A stretch of DNA of 46,884 bases from Bacteroidales bacterium UBA1219 (GCA_002309295.1 DBXF01000061.1:39386-86269), one strand, 5' to 3'. Positions 23,028 through 31,475 are shown, counted from the stretch's first letter. Made by a program: numbers and translations. The notes: a model not told the origin generated them from the sequence alone.

Positions 23028-24122
23028 ATGAAAGAGATACAAGAACTGGCTTTCCAAGGCTTTGAGCTTTGGAGCTACGGCAAGCGACTGCAGAGCATGG
23101 AAAACCTCTGTAAAGCATATAATTTAATCAACGGGTACGACACTTCGTCGCTCGACGACAAAGAAAAAGAACAGCTCGGGCAGCTGCTCAAGGGGGTAGA
23201 ACGCTATTTCCGCTTGCTTCTGCGCGGAGAGGGTGTTCCCACCGACGAAATGGCCGAGATATTGGCGGTGTTTGAACGCGAGCTGGGACGCGAACACGAA
23301 AAGACGGTGACACTATGTCGCCGTATTGCGGAACTCAGCACCGACAGAGAGGACAAAAAACGCTGGTATATTAAAGCGTTGGACTATTCAAACGGCGGCG
23401 ACCTCGACAGTCGCGACGAGTTGCGCAAGCTTAACGGGGAGGTGCCCACAGTCATCTCTCCCAACCGCTACGGATTACCCGACGGCGACGCTGTTGTAGG
23501 AAATACAATAATACTTGTCGACGGTCGTCGTTTGCAGGGTTTTCCCATTGACCAACAGCCCAAACAGGTTGTCCCCGACAATATGAAACTCGACACCACG
23601 GGCCAATACCTCGTTGTCGGGCTAAAGAAAGGTAAAAAGAAACGCATCGAAACGACGCCTCCCAATCCCGACAGGGAGGCCTTTCTGGAAAACGCTTTCT
23701 TCCTTTGGGAGCATAGGGAGGAGATTCTCGGCGACTCGCGTATGTTTTTGGCACAGGTGCCCATACAAAGCGGAATGGCTTATACGGGAACCAGCGGTTT
23801 CGGCAAGCCTACTCTCGGCGTGTATCTGGAGTATTGGCGACACTGCAATATGCCAATGACTTTGAAAAAGGGCATCTATCCTTTTGCAAAAGAGCACGAA
23901 ACCCTGTTGTACCACATCGCCGGCAGCCCGCTCTCCGGAAGCAACCACTGCAGCTTTGTGTGTCCCGACGGCTCGACAATGCAACACACTGTATTGCCTT
24001 TCAAAGATTACTGGGTACCCTTTGTGCATATCAACACCCGTTACACCGAGGCCAAACAACGTTTCCAGAGCTACACCGTGCGCGAGGTGGTGGAAATACT
24101 AAAGAAAAGAAATAATGGATAA
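23028..24122 (+). CDS. Unknown protein sharing a C-terminal module with its neighbour
   Basis: 364 residues from the ATG at 23028; a TTG at 23019 in frame is less likely. Residues 1-130 are helical, possibly TPR-like (AFQGFELWSYGKRLQSMENL). Residues about 150-200 are strand-like (GNTIILVDGRRLQGFP). The end (FLWEHREEILGDSRMF, TGTSGFGKPTLG, YHIAGSPLSGSNHCSFVCPDG) aligns in order with the end of the next protein (LFENKDEILAHPELY, FGAGGLGACAFS, THWAGSINNGGFWSIHACCPKC), but most zinc-ligand cysteines are absent here. No family name. It overlaps the next gene by 8 bp. Confidence 0.7.
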   Translation: MKEIQELAFQGFELWSYGKRLQSMENLCKAYNLINGYDTSSLDDKEKEQLGQLLKGVERYFRLLLRGEGVPTDEMAEILAVFERELGREHEKTVTLCRRIAELSTDREDKKRWYIKALDYSNGGDLDSRDELRKLNGEVPTVISPNRYGLPDGDAVVGNTIILVDGRRLQGFPIDQQPKQVVPDNMKLDTTGQYLVVGLKKGKKKRIETTPPNPDREAFLENAFFLWEHREEILGDSRMFLAQVPIQSGMAYTGTSGFGKPTLGVYLEYWRHCNMPMTLKKGIYPFAKEHETLLYHIAGSPLSGSNHCSFVCPDGSTMQHTVLPFKDYWVPFVHINTRYTEAKQRFQSYTVREVVEILKKRNNG

Positions 24123-25242
24123 TTGGTTGGATAAACTTGTTTTAGATAACAGTATGGAACACGTTTTTCAGGCGGTAAGATACGCTTTCGCCCGTAAGGG
24201 CTGGACGTACCAACATGTACCGCCAGCGGGCAGTCGTTGGACAAAAGAGGACAACGTGGTTACTTATTCCCACTCACGATTCGAGCTTAACGGCAAGCCG
24301 GTCGACGAGTGTGCAGTATGCCTTCTGGCGGGTGCCACGCAGCGAATGCTAGAGGTGGCCGAGGTTTTGGCGCCCCACCCGTTGACGGGCAAGTACGGCG
24401 GTGCGTTTATGGAAGGCGTGCTGTGGACCGACGAGTACCTCGCCTCGTTGTCCGCCGACAAAAAGAAGTCGAAGGAAATCACCGGAGTGCCTTTGCAGCT
24501 TCTTTACGCCGCTTTCGAAAGCGAGGGGTGGACGGTGCGTCACACATTTATGGCAGGCAACTACTACACCAAGGGCGACGACACCATCACCTACTATGCC
24601 GGCAGACCCAAGCTGAACGGCAAGGATGTCAGCGACAAGACGTTGTGCGAGTTGCTGCATATCAGTCCGCGTCAGTGCCGACTGTTCCTGTCGCTCGAGA
24701 AACATACGCCAAGGCTGACAGGCAAGAACGGCAGGTTTTTTCTTGATGGCGTGAGATGGGTTGACAAGGATATTGCCGACGAGATAGAGCAGGTGCTTGG
24801 CAAAAAAAACAGTTTCCAGCACAAATGCGATGACAGCGAATATTTGCCGTATAAGCAGCTTTTCGAAAACAAGGACGAGATTCTGGCACATCCTGAGCTT
24901 TACAACGAAAAGGTGGCGATTTTTGGTGCCGGAGGACTCGGAGCATGTGCCTTCTCAGCTGTGGCCACGGCGGGCGAGCTTGTGCAGTGCTGGCAACACG
25001 AGGAGTACAAAACCGAATGCCCCAAATGCGGCGGCACGGCATACATCACCCACTGGGCGGGCAGCATAAACAACGGAGGCTTTTGGTCTATACACGCCTG
25101 TTGTCCGAAGTGCGAAAGGAAATTCAATTTCGGCAAATGCTGCCATGCGGCGCACTGGACCAAACTAAGAAACATCTGGCTGTTGTACCATGATCCGGAG
25201 GAGAATACCGACCAGCATATAGTTAAGAATTCACAATTGTAA
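24115..25242 (+). CDS. Unknown zinc-ribbon protein with an internal tandem duplication
   Basis: 375 residues. Two related units of about 100 residues make up the first two thirds: one with YAFARKGWTYQHV, LNGKPVDECAV, GGAFMEGVLWTDEY and a second with AAFESEGWTVRHT, LNGKDVSDKTL, GRFFLDGVRWVDKD. The last third shares the module of the preceding protein and has an apparently intact zinc ribbon (CPKCGG and CCPKCERKF, with CCHAAHW). No family is recognised. It starts within the stop region of the previous gene (ATGGATAA), so the two are translationally coupled and last in the sigma-AAA operon. A nucleic-acid-binding role would fit the ribbon but is inference. Confidence 0.72.
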   Translation: MDNWLDKLVLDNSMEHVFQAVRYAFARKGWTYQHVPPAGSRWTKEDNVVTYSHSRFELNGKPVDECAVCLLAGATQRMLEVAEVLAPHPLTGKYGGAFMEGVLWTDEYLASLSADKKKSKEITGVPLQLLYAAFESEGWTVRHTFMAGNYYTKGDDTITYYAGRPKLNGKDVSDKTLCELLHISPRQCRLFLSLEKHTPRLTGKNGRFFLDGVRWVDKDIADEIEQVLGKKNSFQHKCDDSEYLPYKQLFENKDEILAHPELYNEKVAIFGAGGLGACAFSAVATAGELVQCWQHEEYKTECPKCGGTAYITHWAGSINNGGFWSIHACCPKCERKFNFGKCCHAAHWTKLRNIWLLYHDPEENTDQHIVKNSQL

Positions 25243-25393
25243 AGACGTTCCCTGAAACGTCTCACAAGCATTAACCGATAATCTGAATGTCTGAAAATTC
25301 GAAAATCTATTTCATGGTCGCTACGCTCAAAATTGTAGAAAAATTTGTTTCAAAAATATAGAAAAATATAGGGGAACATCTAAAGACACGAAA

Positions 25394-25409
25394 AAAAACT
25401 ATAGTTTTT
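25394..25409. repeat. 16-bp perfect palindrome AAAAACTATAGTTTTT
   Basis: It lies in the 322-bp gap 25243-25564, which otherwise holds a short inverted repeat GACGTT/AACGTC just after the zinc-ribbon gene (25244-25259), A/T-rich DNA and the promoter-hairpin unit at 25455-25525. Function is unknown. Confidence 0.4.
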
Positions 25410-25454
25410 GTCCTTTTGGTGTTTTTCGATGTTGAAAATCAAAATGTTAGTTGT

Positions 25455-25486
25455 TTTGTAAATTGTTGGATTTTGTCATAACTTTG
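25455..25486 (+). promoter_or_regulatory. Consensus promoter without a downstream gene
   Basis: TTTG (25455-25458), 20 bp, TAACTTTG (25479-25486) is a full Bacteroidota promoter match, but it is followed within 7 bp by a terminator-shaped hairpin. The next gene is on the opposite strand. Confidence 0.5.
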
Positions 25487-25492
25487 TTTGAG

Positions 25493-25525
25493 CCGCCCTC
25501 TTCACCGGCGAGGGGGCGGTTTTTT
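25493..25525 (+). terminator. GC-rich hairpin with T6 tail
   Basis: CCGCCCTC (25493-25500) pairs with a GAGGGGGCGG arm (25510-25519, two extra G as a bulge), followed by TTTTTT. It could terminate read-through from the zinc-ribbon gene or a very short RNA from the promoter just upstream. Confidence 0.65.
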
Positions 25526-25564
25526 GAGAAATATCCTGAGGGTAACGAAGGCTAGGGCAATCTA

Positions 25565-26929
25565 TTACCCTTTAGCAAAAGGGGAGGAGTCGAGGGCGCC
25601 TCTAGAGGAGAGGGCAAACTCCACAATCTCGAAATGGTAATGTCCTAACAACGAGTGGAATGCGTTTGCAACCACAAGGGGGTCGTTTTTGAAAGCCCCG
25701 CACCCCCACGCGCCGAGAATCAGAACTTCGTTGTTTTCTTTGGCAGCCACGTCGAGTATCTTTTTGATGCGCGACACGATTATTTCTTCGTAGTCGGAGG
25801 GGCGGCGTCTCATATTCATCAATTCGGGAGCGGCGCAGGTTATCACATTTACCTTGTACCACTCGCTTTCTGCCATCATCTTGGGATAGATGGGGTCTAT
25901 GCTTTCGTCGGTCTTGAACACTACCACGTCGGGGGTGTAGATAAGGTCGTCGTTGCCCATCGGTCCTATCTCTCCAGCGGTATATTGGCGTATGTGTTTT
26001 TGGTAGAAGTCCTCCCGCATGGCCTCCAAGCAGGGCAGCAGGGTGGAACATCTGCAAAGCGACTCCTCCTGAGCTCCAGCACTGAAAGGCGCACCGCCGA
26101 TGGCGTGACTGTTGGCGAAGTTAAGCACAGCGGTTTTCTTGCCTTTGTAGGCTTTGGCGGCTTCGAAACTTCTTTTGGCGGAACACAGGTATTTGGTTGC
26201 CGTTTTCTCCGGTTCTGGCAGGCCGATGGTTGTCTCGTGGGCCACCATATATTGACGTTTGATGGAACTTTTCACAGCTTCTCTCAGTTCGGGAACGGTC
26301 TCGTACTGAAATTTGGTGTCCGTCATCACTTCGAAGTTGATTTTTCGGTAATTCCACATATCGGTATTGCTTTTATCATTATTTGCTTTGGGTAAATACC
26401 AACCTGCTATTAAACCTTTATTCGAATCCTTGATTCTATACCTGTATTCAATCTCTGTAAGGTCCAGAGTGAAAGGGCGGAAAGGTATTTCGGATAGTAT
26501 TTTTTGCAAATCTGCAAGAGAAATGCGGTTTGCGGGAACTCTGGCGAGGGTTACATGTAGCAGGAAGTCCTCGGGCGAAGCGCCTAATTCCACGGCAGTG
26601 TCGTGCAGGTCGTCTATAAGACGGGCAAATTCCGGTTCCGGTTGTGTGGAAGTAAGGCATACAATGTGCTGGTCCCCCGACCTTCTTGTGAAAGCATCCA
26701 GTTTGTTGAATGTAAGGCGTGGGGCGTGTCGGTAGCCTAATTTTTTGTCGAGTGCAGCTTTTAGTTTATCTTTGTGTGTGTCGTCTTTTAGAAACAAAGC
26801 AGTGATGTGGAAGTGTTTTTCGCAACTCACATCAAGTTTTTTCATTGTTCTCTGCAAATCACGGAACCATTGTTTGTCGGTTTGTAGCCCTACATGCAGT
26901 TCAACGTAGTTGTCTTTTTTATTTGTCAT
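25565..26929 (-). CDS. 2H phosphoesterase fused to a PARG-type macrodomain
   Basis: 454 residues, two enzymes in one chain. Residues 1-175 are a 2H (LigT/cyclic-phosphodiesterase) domain with both catalytic motifs: HFHITALFL (His41-Thr43) and LLHVTLARV (His125-Thr127). Residues about 190-440 are a bacterial PARG-like macrodomain: AVLNFANSHAIGGA, then QEESLCR (QEE at 287-289), and later VNVITCAAPELMNM and LGAWGCGAFKNDP. The usual GGG of the ADP-ribose loop reads GGA. Known chemistry: 2H enzymes open cyclic phosphates such as ADP-ribose 1'',2''-cyclic phosphate, and PARG-type domains release ADP-ribose, so the fusion is coherent. Last gene of the restriction operon, 9 bp after the AlbA_2 gene. 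The last residues may run into an intergenic hairpin sequence. Confidence 0.88.
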   Translation of the reverse strand: MTNKKDNYVELHVGLQTDKQWFRDLQRTMKKLDVSCEKHFHITALFLKDDTHKDKLKAALDKKLGYRHAPRLTFNKLDAFTRRSGDQHIVCLTSTQPEPEFARLIDDLHDTAVELGASPEDFLLHVTLARVPANRISLADLQKILSEIPFRPFTLDLTEIEYRYRIKDSNKGLIAGWYLPKANNDKSNTDMWNYRKINFEVMTDTKFQYETVPELREAVKSSIKRQYMVAHETTIGLPEPEKTATKYLCSAKRSFEAAKAYKGKKTAVLNFANSHAIGGAPFSAGAQEESLCRCSTLLPCLEAMREDFYQKHIRQYTAGEIGPMGNDDLIYTPDVVVFKTDESIDPIYPKMMAESEWYKVNVITCAAPELMNMRRRPSDYEEIIVSRIKKILDVAAKENNEVLILGAWGCGAFKNDPLVVANAFHSLLGHYHFEIVEFALSSRGALDSSPFAKG

Positions 26930-26938
26930 AAAAAGTGT

Positions 26939-28675
26939 TTAAAGAGCTTTTAAAAAGCTTATCTGACCGGCCAGCAGTGGACTGGATTCCGGTATTCCCA
27001 AAGTGGTAGAAGTCTGACTTTTTGTAAAAATCAAATCCGGAATTGAGTGACGATTGTCAATGGACAGGACTTTGTATTCGGTCACTCCTCCTAGTTTTGG
27101 GTTAATGAATGTCAGCCCTTTTGCATTAAGCGATTCTATAGGAGCGAAATCGGAGATGCTGTGCACTTTAACGTAACTGGTGCTATGAAAATCGCAGCTA
27201 AATGCTGCAATCAGGTGCATAGGATGCATAACAAAAACGGCCATCAATTTGGCTTCGGTGTTCCAGCCGTTGGCATACCGATTGCCACGTGTTTTGCGGG
27301 ATCTTGCCTTTGACGGCACTATTACATTAATATATCCGTTGTCGTAGCACATTAAGATACGTCCGTCTTTTTCAGATTTGTGTACGCACACTTCTTTGTA
27401 AACATCAGGGCTTGACGACGCATCTTTTTGGAACGACCAACTCCCGTCGTTGTACCAAGTGAAATAATTCCAGACTTCATCGTTTGTAGGCGGAATCTGA
27501 ACAGGAGGGGTGGGCACCACAATGTTTTCGGCCTTAGGCGAGGCGGGAACTGCTTTTTGCTCGTTAAGAACAGCTCCTATTATTCTTTTTATTTCTTCGA
27601 TTGAAAATGCTTCCGAGAAATCTACCTCATCAAAAACATCTTTGATGGAGAGTTTCATGCGTTCGCTTATGAAATATGTGATTTCGTCGTCTTTTAACAG
27701 CACTTTTTGATTGCCCGTTCTTACATACAGAAGAAAGTATTTTACAAAAACAGGTCTTTTGCTGGGTTTCACATCAATGCAGCAATAAATCAAACCTGAG
27801 TCGTTTTTTTCGAAAGAGAATGTCAAAAGACTGGATGCCAAATTGCCGTTTGTATGGAATCGTACGGCATTTCTGATTTTCAATTCGAAACTGTCGGTGT
27901 CGGACTTGTAGCTGTCCAAATATTTATCGTTTTCGGGACTTCCTTCATTCAGGTGCTGGAGATCATCGTTCAGGCCGCAAATATAGCCGTTGTCGTTTAC
28001 GCCAATATATAGTTTGCCGCCTTCGGAGTTCATGAAAGCTGTGATGGTTTTTACGATGGTTAGCAGCTGTTCGTCGCATTGTTCGCTCAGAGGCTTGTTT
28101 CCTTCGCCGGGTGCATAAATAATCGAACATTTGAATTCGGTATTCCGGTTTTCGCGGACAAAAGGATTTTCTGTGCGGTCCGTTGTGTCGGGAATGCTTG
28201 GCCGGACTCTTTTTTTCTCATCTGTTGTGTCGACGATATTCAGGAACCCCCGTTCTTCAATTTTATTAATTTTGAAGCAACGCACTTCATCAAGTTCGTA
28301 TTTTTGCTCGTTGAAGTAAAGACGGTGGGTGGTTATTCCGAAGCTGTCGCGCAATTGGTAATAATTGGCATGTGTGTTGAGGTCCTCTTCGATGGCGACG
28401 ATTTTAAAGGCATACTCCTCGCCCTCTTTGTAATTTTCGCTATAGAACTTATACAGGTCTTGGGTGAGAATGGGCAGCTCGTTGAACGGATTTAATTTTA
28501 TCACTTTGCAATAAACATATCGAGGGAGTTCGCCTTCTTCCTGAAACGGCAACGGCTTTACTCTGAAAGTGTCTCTGTCGCCATAGCGCAATGCTATGTA
28601 GTTGTTGCCAATGCCGTTTTGCCTTATATCTATGACCTCAAATTCGTAGGTTTGGCCAATTTTGAATTCTTGCAT
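26939..28675 (-). CDS. Schlafen/AlbA_2-domain protein with N-terminal OB-like domains
   Basis: 578 residues. Residues 1-150 look like two S1/cold-shock-type beta domains (IGQTYEFEVIDIRQNGIG; EGEEYAFKIVAIEED). Residues about 175-335 are a Slfn_AlbA_2 domain: NTEFKCSIIYAPG with Glu180 and Lys182, TITAFMNSEGGKLYIGVNDNG, and later CIDVKPSKRPVFV. The C-terminal 170 residues are unassigned. AlbA_2 domains occur in transcription regulators and in nucleases related to Schlafen proteins, and several are tied to phage defence. Sixth gene of the operon (20-bp gap upstream, 9-bp gap to the 2H-PARG gene). Whether the domain is catalytic here is unknown. Confidence 0.83.
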   Translation of the reverse strand: MQEFKIGQTYEFEVIDIRQNGIGNNYIALRYGDRDTFRVKPLPFQEEGELPRYVYCKVIKLNPFNELPILTQDLYKFYSENYKEGEEYAFKIVAIEEDLNTHANYYQLRDSFGITTHRLYFNEQKYELDEVRCFKINKIEERGFLNIVDTTDEKKRVRPSIPDTTDRTENPFVRENRNTEFKCSIIYAPGEGNKPLSEQCDEQLLTIVKTITAFMNSEGGKLYIGVNDNGYICGLNDDLQHLNEGSPENDKYLDSYKSDTDSFELKIRNAVRFHTNGNLASSLLTFSFEKNDSGLIYCCIDVKPSKRPVFVKYFLLYVRTGNQKVLLKDDEITYFISERMKLSIKDVFDEVDFSEAFSIEEIKRIIGAVLNEQKAVPASPKAENIVVPTPPVQIPPTNDEVWNYFTWYNDGSWSFQKDASSSPDVYKEVCVHKSEKDGRILMCYDNGYINVIVPSKARSRKTRGNRYANGWNTEAKLMAVFVMHPMHLIAAFSCDFHSTSYVKVHSISDFAPIESLNAKGLTFINPKLGGVTEYKVLSIDNRHSIPDLIFTKSQTSTTLGIPESSPLLAGQISFLKAL

Positions 28676-28695
28676 ATTATTGTAGTTTTTAATTT

Positions 28696-29370
28696 CTATT
28701 TCCCGTCCTCTATCTTCAGTCCCAAGCCGAACATTTCTGACAGCTCCGCAAGGTCGTCTTTTTTCTGCTTGTTGCTGATGTTGACATACACGTACCAGCC
28801 ACCAACTTCATGTTGCCATGTGCGGCCCGCTTCCACAGGACGCATTTTCTTGGAGACAAGGCCGTAGCCGCCTCCGTGCTGAAGCCCCGAACTTGCCACT
28901 TTTTTCAGTCCTATTTTCTTAAGGGTGCGAACCAAGGTTTCTGCCGCAGTGCTTTCGTTGATTACCGTGCCGTCGGGGAAGGTGACTTTGAGGCCCTTTG
29001 TGGGGTTCAGCACATGCTTGGTGGGTTCGTGCGGCTCCGCAACCGGTGCCGGAGCAGGAGCCGACACTGGTGTGCCGACTTTCGGACTTGCCGGCGTAAT
29101 CTGTTTGGCTTCCAATGCCTTGGCTACGTTCATCTTACGCGACAGTTTGACGCTGATAGGCTCTTTCGGGTTGTACTCCACCACAAGCACCAGCGGACGC
29201 TGGATTTGCCTGAGCCGCGGCTCTATGTCTTGCCCTATGGCGGGAAGAATTTCATCTTTGATGATTTGTTCTTCCAATTTGTCGCACTCAAGCAGCATTT
29301 CCGGCGTGAGTTCAAGACCCAAATCCTCAAGGTTCTTGATGGAGGTGTAAAGTTTCTCTAATTTGGTCAT
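28696..29370 (-). CDS. Unknown protein with Pro/Ala linker
   Basis: 224 residues from the ATG at 29370 (MTKLEKLYTSIKN), chosen because it overlaps the stop of the DUF1016 gene as ATGA. Residues 1-90 are helical, 90-125 form a Pro/Ala-rich linker (SAPAPAPVAEPHEP), and the rest is a compact domain (FPDGTVINESTAAETL, KKIGLKKVASSG, GWYVYVNISNKQKKDDL). I do not recognise the family. The linker suggests two independently folding parts. A partial copy of its 5' end lies on the other side of the DUF1016 gene (30578-30643). Confidence 0.75.
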   Translation of the reverse strand: MTKLEKLYTSIKNLEDLGLELTPEMLLECDKLEEQIIKDEILPAIGQDIEPRLRQIQRPLVLVVEYNPKEPISVKLSRKMNVAKALEAKQITPASPKVGTPVSAPAPAPVAEPHEPTKHVLNPTKGLKVTFPDGTVINESTAAETLVRTLKKIGLKKVASSGLQHGGGYGLVSKKMRPVEAGRTWQHEVGGWYVYVNISNKQKKDDLAELSEMFGLGLKIEDGK

Positions 29371-30581
29371 AACGATGGTGTTTTTTGACTTACAAACTTG
29401 CAAAATTCTTCTAAACTACGCTGGATTACACTACCCGCCTGTAGTTGCTCTTTATACAGCGCAACCATTGTAGGCGAAAGACTTCGGTTCAGAGCATAGC
29501 GCACAATTTCCATATCGGCGTCCTTGCAAAGGAGTATGCCGATACTCGGATTCTCGTTCGAGCGCCTCTCCTCCTGATCCAATGCTTCCAAATAGAACTC
29601 CAGTTGTCCAAGGTCCTTGGGATGGAACTCGCCGGTCTTCAACTCAATGGCCACCATACATTGTAGCTGCCTATGGTAGAACAGCAAGTCCACCTTGAAT
29701 GTCTTGTCTCCCACTGTAATCCTATGTTCATCGTCGATAAACAGGAAGTCTTTGCCCATTTCAAGGATAAAATCCTTCATGTGGGCGACAATCTCTTTAC
29801 GCAGTTTCGACTCCTTGTATTTTACCGGCAAGCCGAACATCTCCAGATAGACAGTGTCCTTGAACAGAAGCGGAGACGAAGGGTAGGTTTGTGCCATCAT
29901 CTTCGATTGGACATTTTTGCCCCCCAACAGAGAAGACATGGTATTGGTCTTTATCACCCGTACAAGCTCCTTGTTTTCCAACTGTTCTTTCCCTGCATAA
30001 AGCATATAAAACAAGCGTTCCGAATCGGTTTTACACCTATTCATAATAATCTGATGGTTTGTCCAACCAGTGGCAAACAGCACGCTGGGAATTTGTGCCA
30101 TTTCAAACGGCACAATTACATCGTTGCCAAATTGTGCCATTTCGATTGGCACAATTACACCTTCGTTGGACAGCAACTCTTTCCGTCTGGTATCGGTAAG
30201 ATAGTTCTGCATACCGTAATGGCTTACTATTTGCCTGAAACCTTCGGACGAATACGACTCGTAAAATTGCACCATTTTGTAGATAGTGCGATAGCTCCAC
30301 CCTTTCGTTCCCGGGCTTTTGGTTCGGATGTAATCGGCCAGCATACGTACCACACCATCGCCCCATGCGGCCTGTTTTATGCGGCTGGACACATAGGCGC
30401 CCACCTCCCAAAGCATACGGAGTGACTCGTTGTGCATGGTAGCCAACGCCCGTCTTTTGTGGACGGAGATGATGCTATATACCGTTTCGAACTCATCCCT
30501 GTATGCTAATGGATTTGATTTCGACACGGTGACTGATGAAACATCGCTCTTTTCCAATTGTTTTTTTGCCATATTATTCAT
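29367..30581 (-). CDS. YhcG-type DUF1016 PD-(D/E)xK nuclease
   Basis: 404 residues from the ATG at 30581; a GTG at 30593 is also in frame. The N-terminal half is the helical DUF1016 part (ISVHKRRALATMHNESLRMLWEVGAYVS, GTKGWSYRTIYKMVQFYE). The C-terminal half is the nuclease core: EMGKDFLFIDDEHRITVGDK, FKVDLLFYHR (Asp near 298 counted from the GTG) and VAIELKTGEF (Glu and Lys near 313-315). The family is common inside type I-like restriction loci and other defence islands. The ATG overlaps the stop of a 21-codon ORF (ATGA), and the stop overlaps the next gene, so it is translationally coupled on both sides. Confidence 0.92.
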   Translation of the reverse strand: MNNMAKKQLEKSDVSSVTVSKSNPLAYRDEFETVYSIISVHKRRALATMHNESLRMLWEVGAYVSSRIKQAAWGDGVVRMLADYIRTKSPGTKGWSYRTIYKMVQFYESYSSEGFRQIVSHYGMQNYLTDTRRKELLSNEGVIVPIEMAQFGNDVIVPFEMAQIPSVLFATGWTNHQIIMNRCKTDSERLFYMLYAGKEQLENKELVRVIKTNTMSSLLGGKNVQSKMMAQTYPSSPLLFKDTVYLEMFGLPVKYKESKLRKEIVAHMKDFILEMGKDFLFIDDEHRITVGDKTFKVDLLFYHRQLQCMVAIELKTGEFHPKDLGQLEFYLEALDQEERRSNENPSIGILLCKDADMEIVRYALNRSLSPTMVALYKEQLQAGSVIQRSLEEFCKFVSQKTPSL

Positions 30582-30643
30582 TGTTTGGGGCACACATCCT
30601 TGGAGTTCTCTATAATGCTGTAAAGTTTTTCTAATTTGGTCAT
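30578..30643 (-). pseudogene. 21-codon leader ORF, truncated copy of the 28696-29370 gene start
   Basis: The product MTKLEKLYSIIENSKDVCPKQ mirrors the start of the protein encoded at 29370 (MTKLEKLYTSIKN). The DNA around the start, gtaaagttt(t/c)tctaatttggtcat on the plus strand, is shared. Its TGA overlaps the ATG of the DUF1016 gene. It looks like a remnant left by insertion of the nuclease gene, or a coupling leader. Confidence 0.6.
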
Positions 30644-30658
30644 ATTGATGTTGTATAT

Positions 30659-31468
30659 TTATTTTCTCTCATATAGGTCTCGCCTGTTATGATGCATGCC
30701 ACCATATACGGGCTCCACACCTTCAACCTTCGAGTAGGCTTGCCATATTCTTGTGTTATCACCACATATAACAAGTTCAGGGCGTAATCCACTCTTATTA
30801 ATGATTGCATCTAAAATTCCGCCACGTCCGAAACAGTCATAGTTACCGCCAAACCCATGATCTTGTAGGAGAAATAGCCAAGGAGCTTTAGTGTATTCTT
30901 TTACGAATAATTGATAATAGGTGGCAATGCCATCAGCAAAGAGAAAGGTTACAACAAAGTGTTCTGCTCCCCAGGAATCATCTTTATCGCTATCGCGTTC
31001 CAAGAACACAGAAAAGCAATAGGGCTGTATCTTAGTGTCTACAAAAGTCATTGGGTTGCACCTTGGACTTGGCAGATCCATGTCTAATGGATACTGCCCA
31101 TTGGACAGCAAATCGTCCTCGCTCCATTCAATTTGTCCTATCTGGTGATATCCACGGATAGTATTAAGCTGTTCATTTAATTTATCCCTGCCAATCGCAT
31201 AGTCCACGTGCAGGAACGAATGAACAGAATGAGATTTATTGCCCACCATAATAAGCGAGCCGTCAGTGCCGCTTCCAGGATAATAACCCACTCTCGAGGA
31301 CATGATGTCTTTGAATGAGATGTGTTCGCCACGAAGATAACTTCTAATCCAAGCAGGAGTTTCTTCACGGAATTGACTGAGAAAAGATGTCATTTCTACC
31401 ATAATTCTGATTTTTGATTTATAAAAAATCTCACTTTCTTTGTTATTTGACAATAATTCAGAGTTCAT
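30659..31468 (-). CDS. Unknown protein (269 aa) in restriction operon
   Basis: A soluble protein with no recognised domain. It has Gly/Ser-rich loops (GYYPGSGTDGSLIMVGNKSH), a His/Asp-containing stretch (HSFLHVDYAIGRDKL), and a conserved-looking C-terminal part (LLQDHGFGGNYDCFGRGG, PELVICGDNTRIWQAYSK) that could be an enzyme core. It starts 7 bp after the methylase stop, so it is almost certainly co-translated with the restriction genes and may be an accessory or specificity factor. No catalytic motif can be assigned. Confidence 0.75.
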   Translation of the reverse strand: MNSELLSNNKESEIFYKSKIRIMVEMTSFLSQFREETPAWIRSYLRGEHISFKDIMSSRVGYYPGSGTDGSLIMVGNKSHSVHSFLHVDYAIGRDKLNEQLNTIRGYHQIGQIEWSEDDLLSNGQYPLDMDLPSPRCNPMTFVDTKIQPYCFSVFLERDSDKDDSWGAEHFVVTFLFADGIATYYQLFVKEYTKAPWLFLLQDHGFGGNYDCFGRGGILDAIINKSGLRPELVICGDNTRIWQAYSKVEGVEPVYGGMHHNRRDLYERK

Positions 31469-31475
31469 TTGCTAT

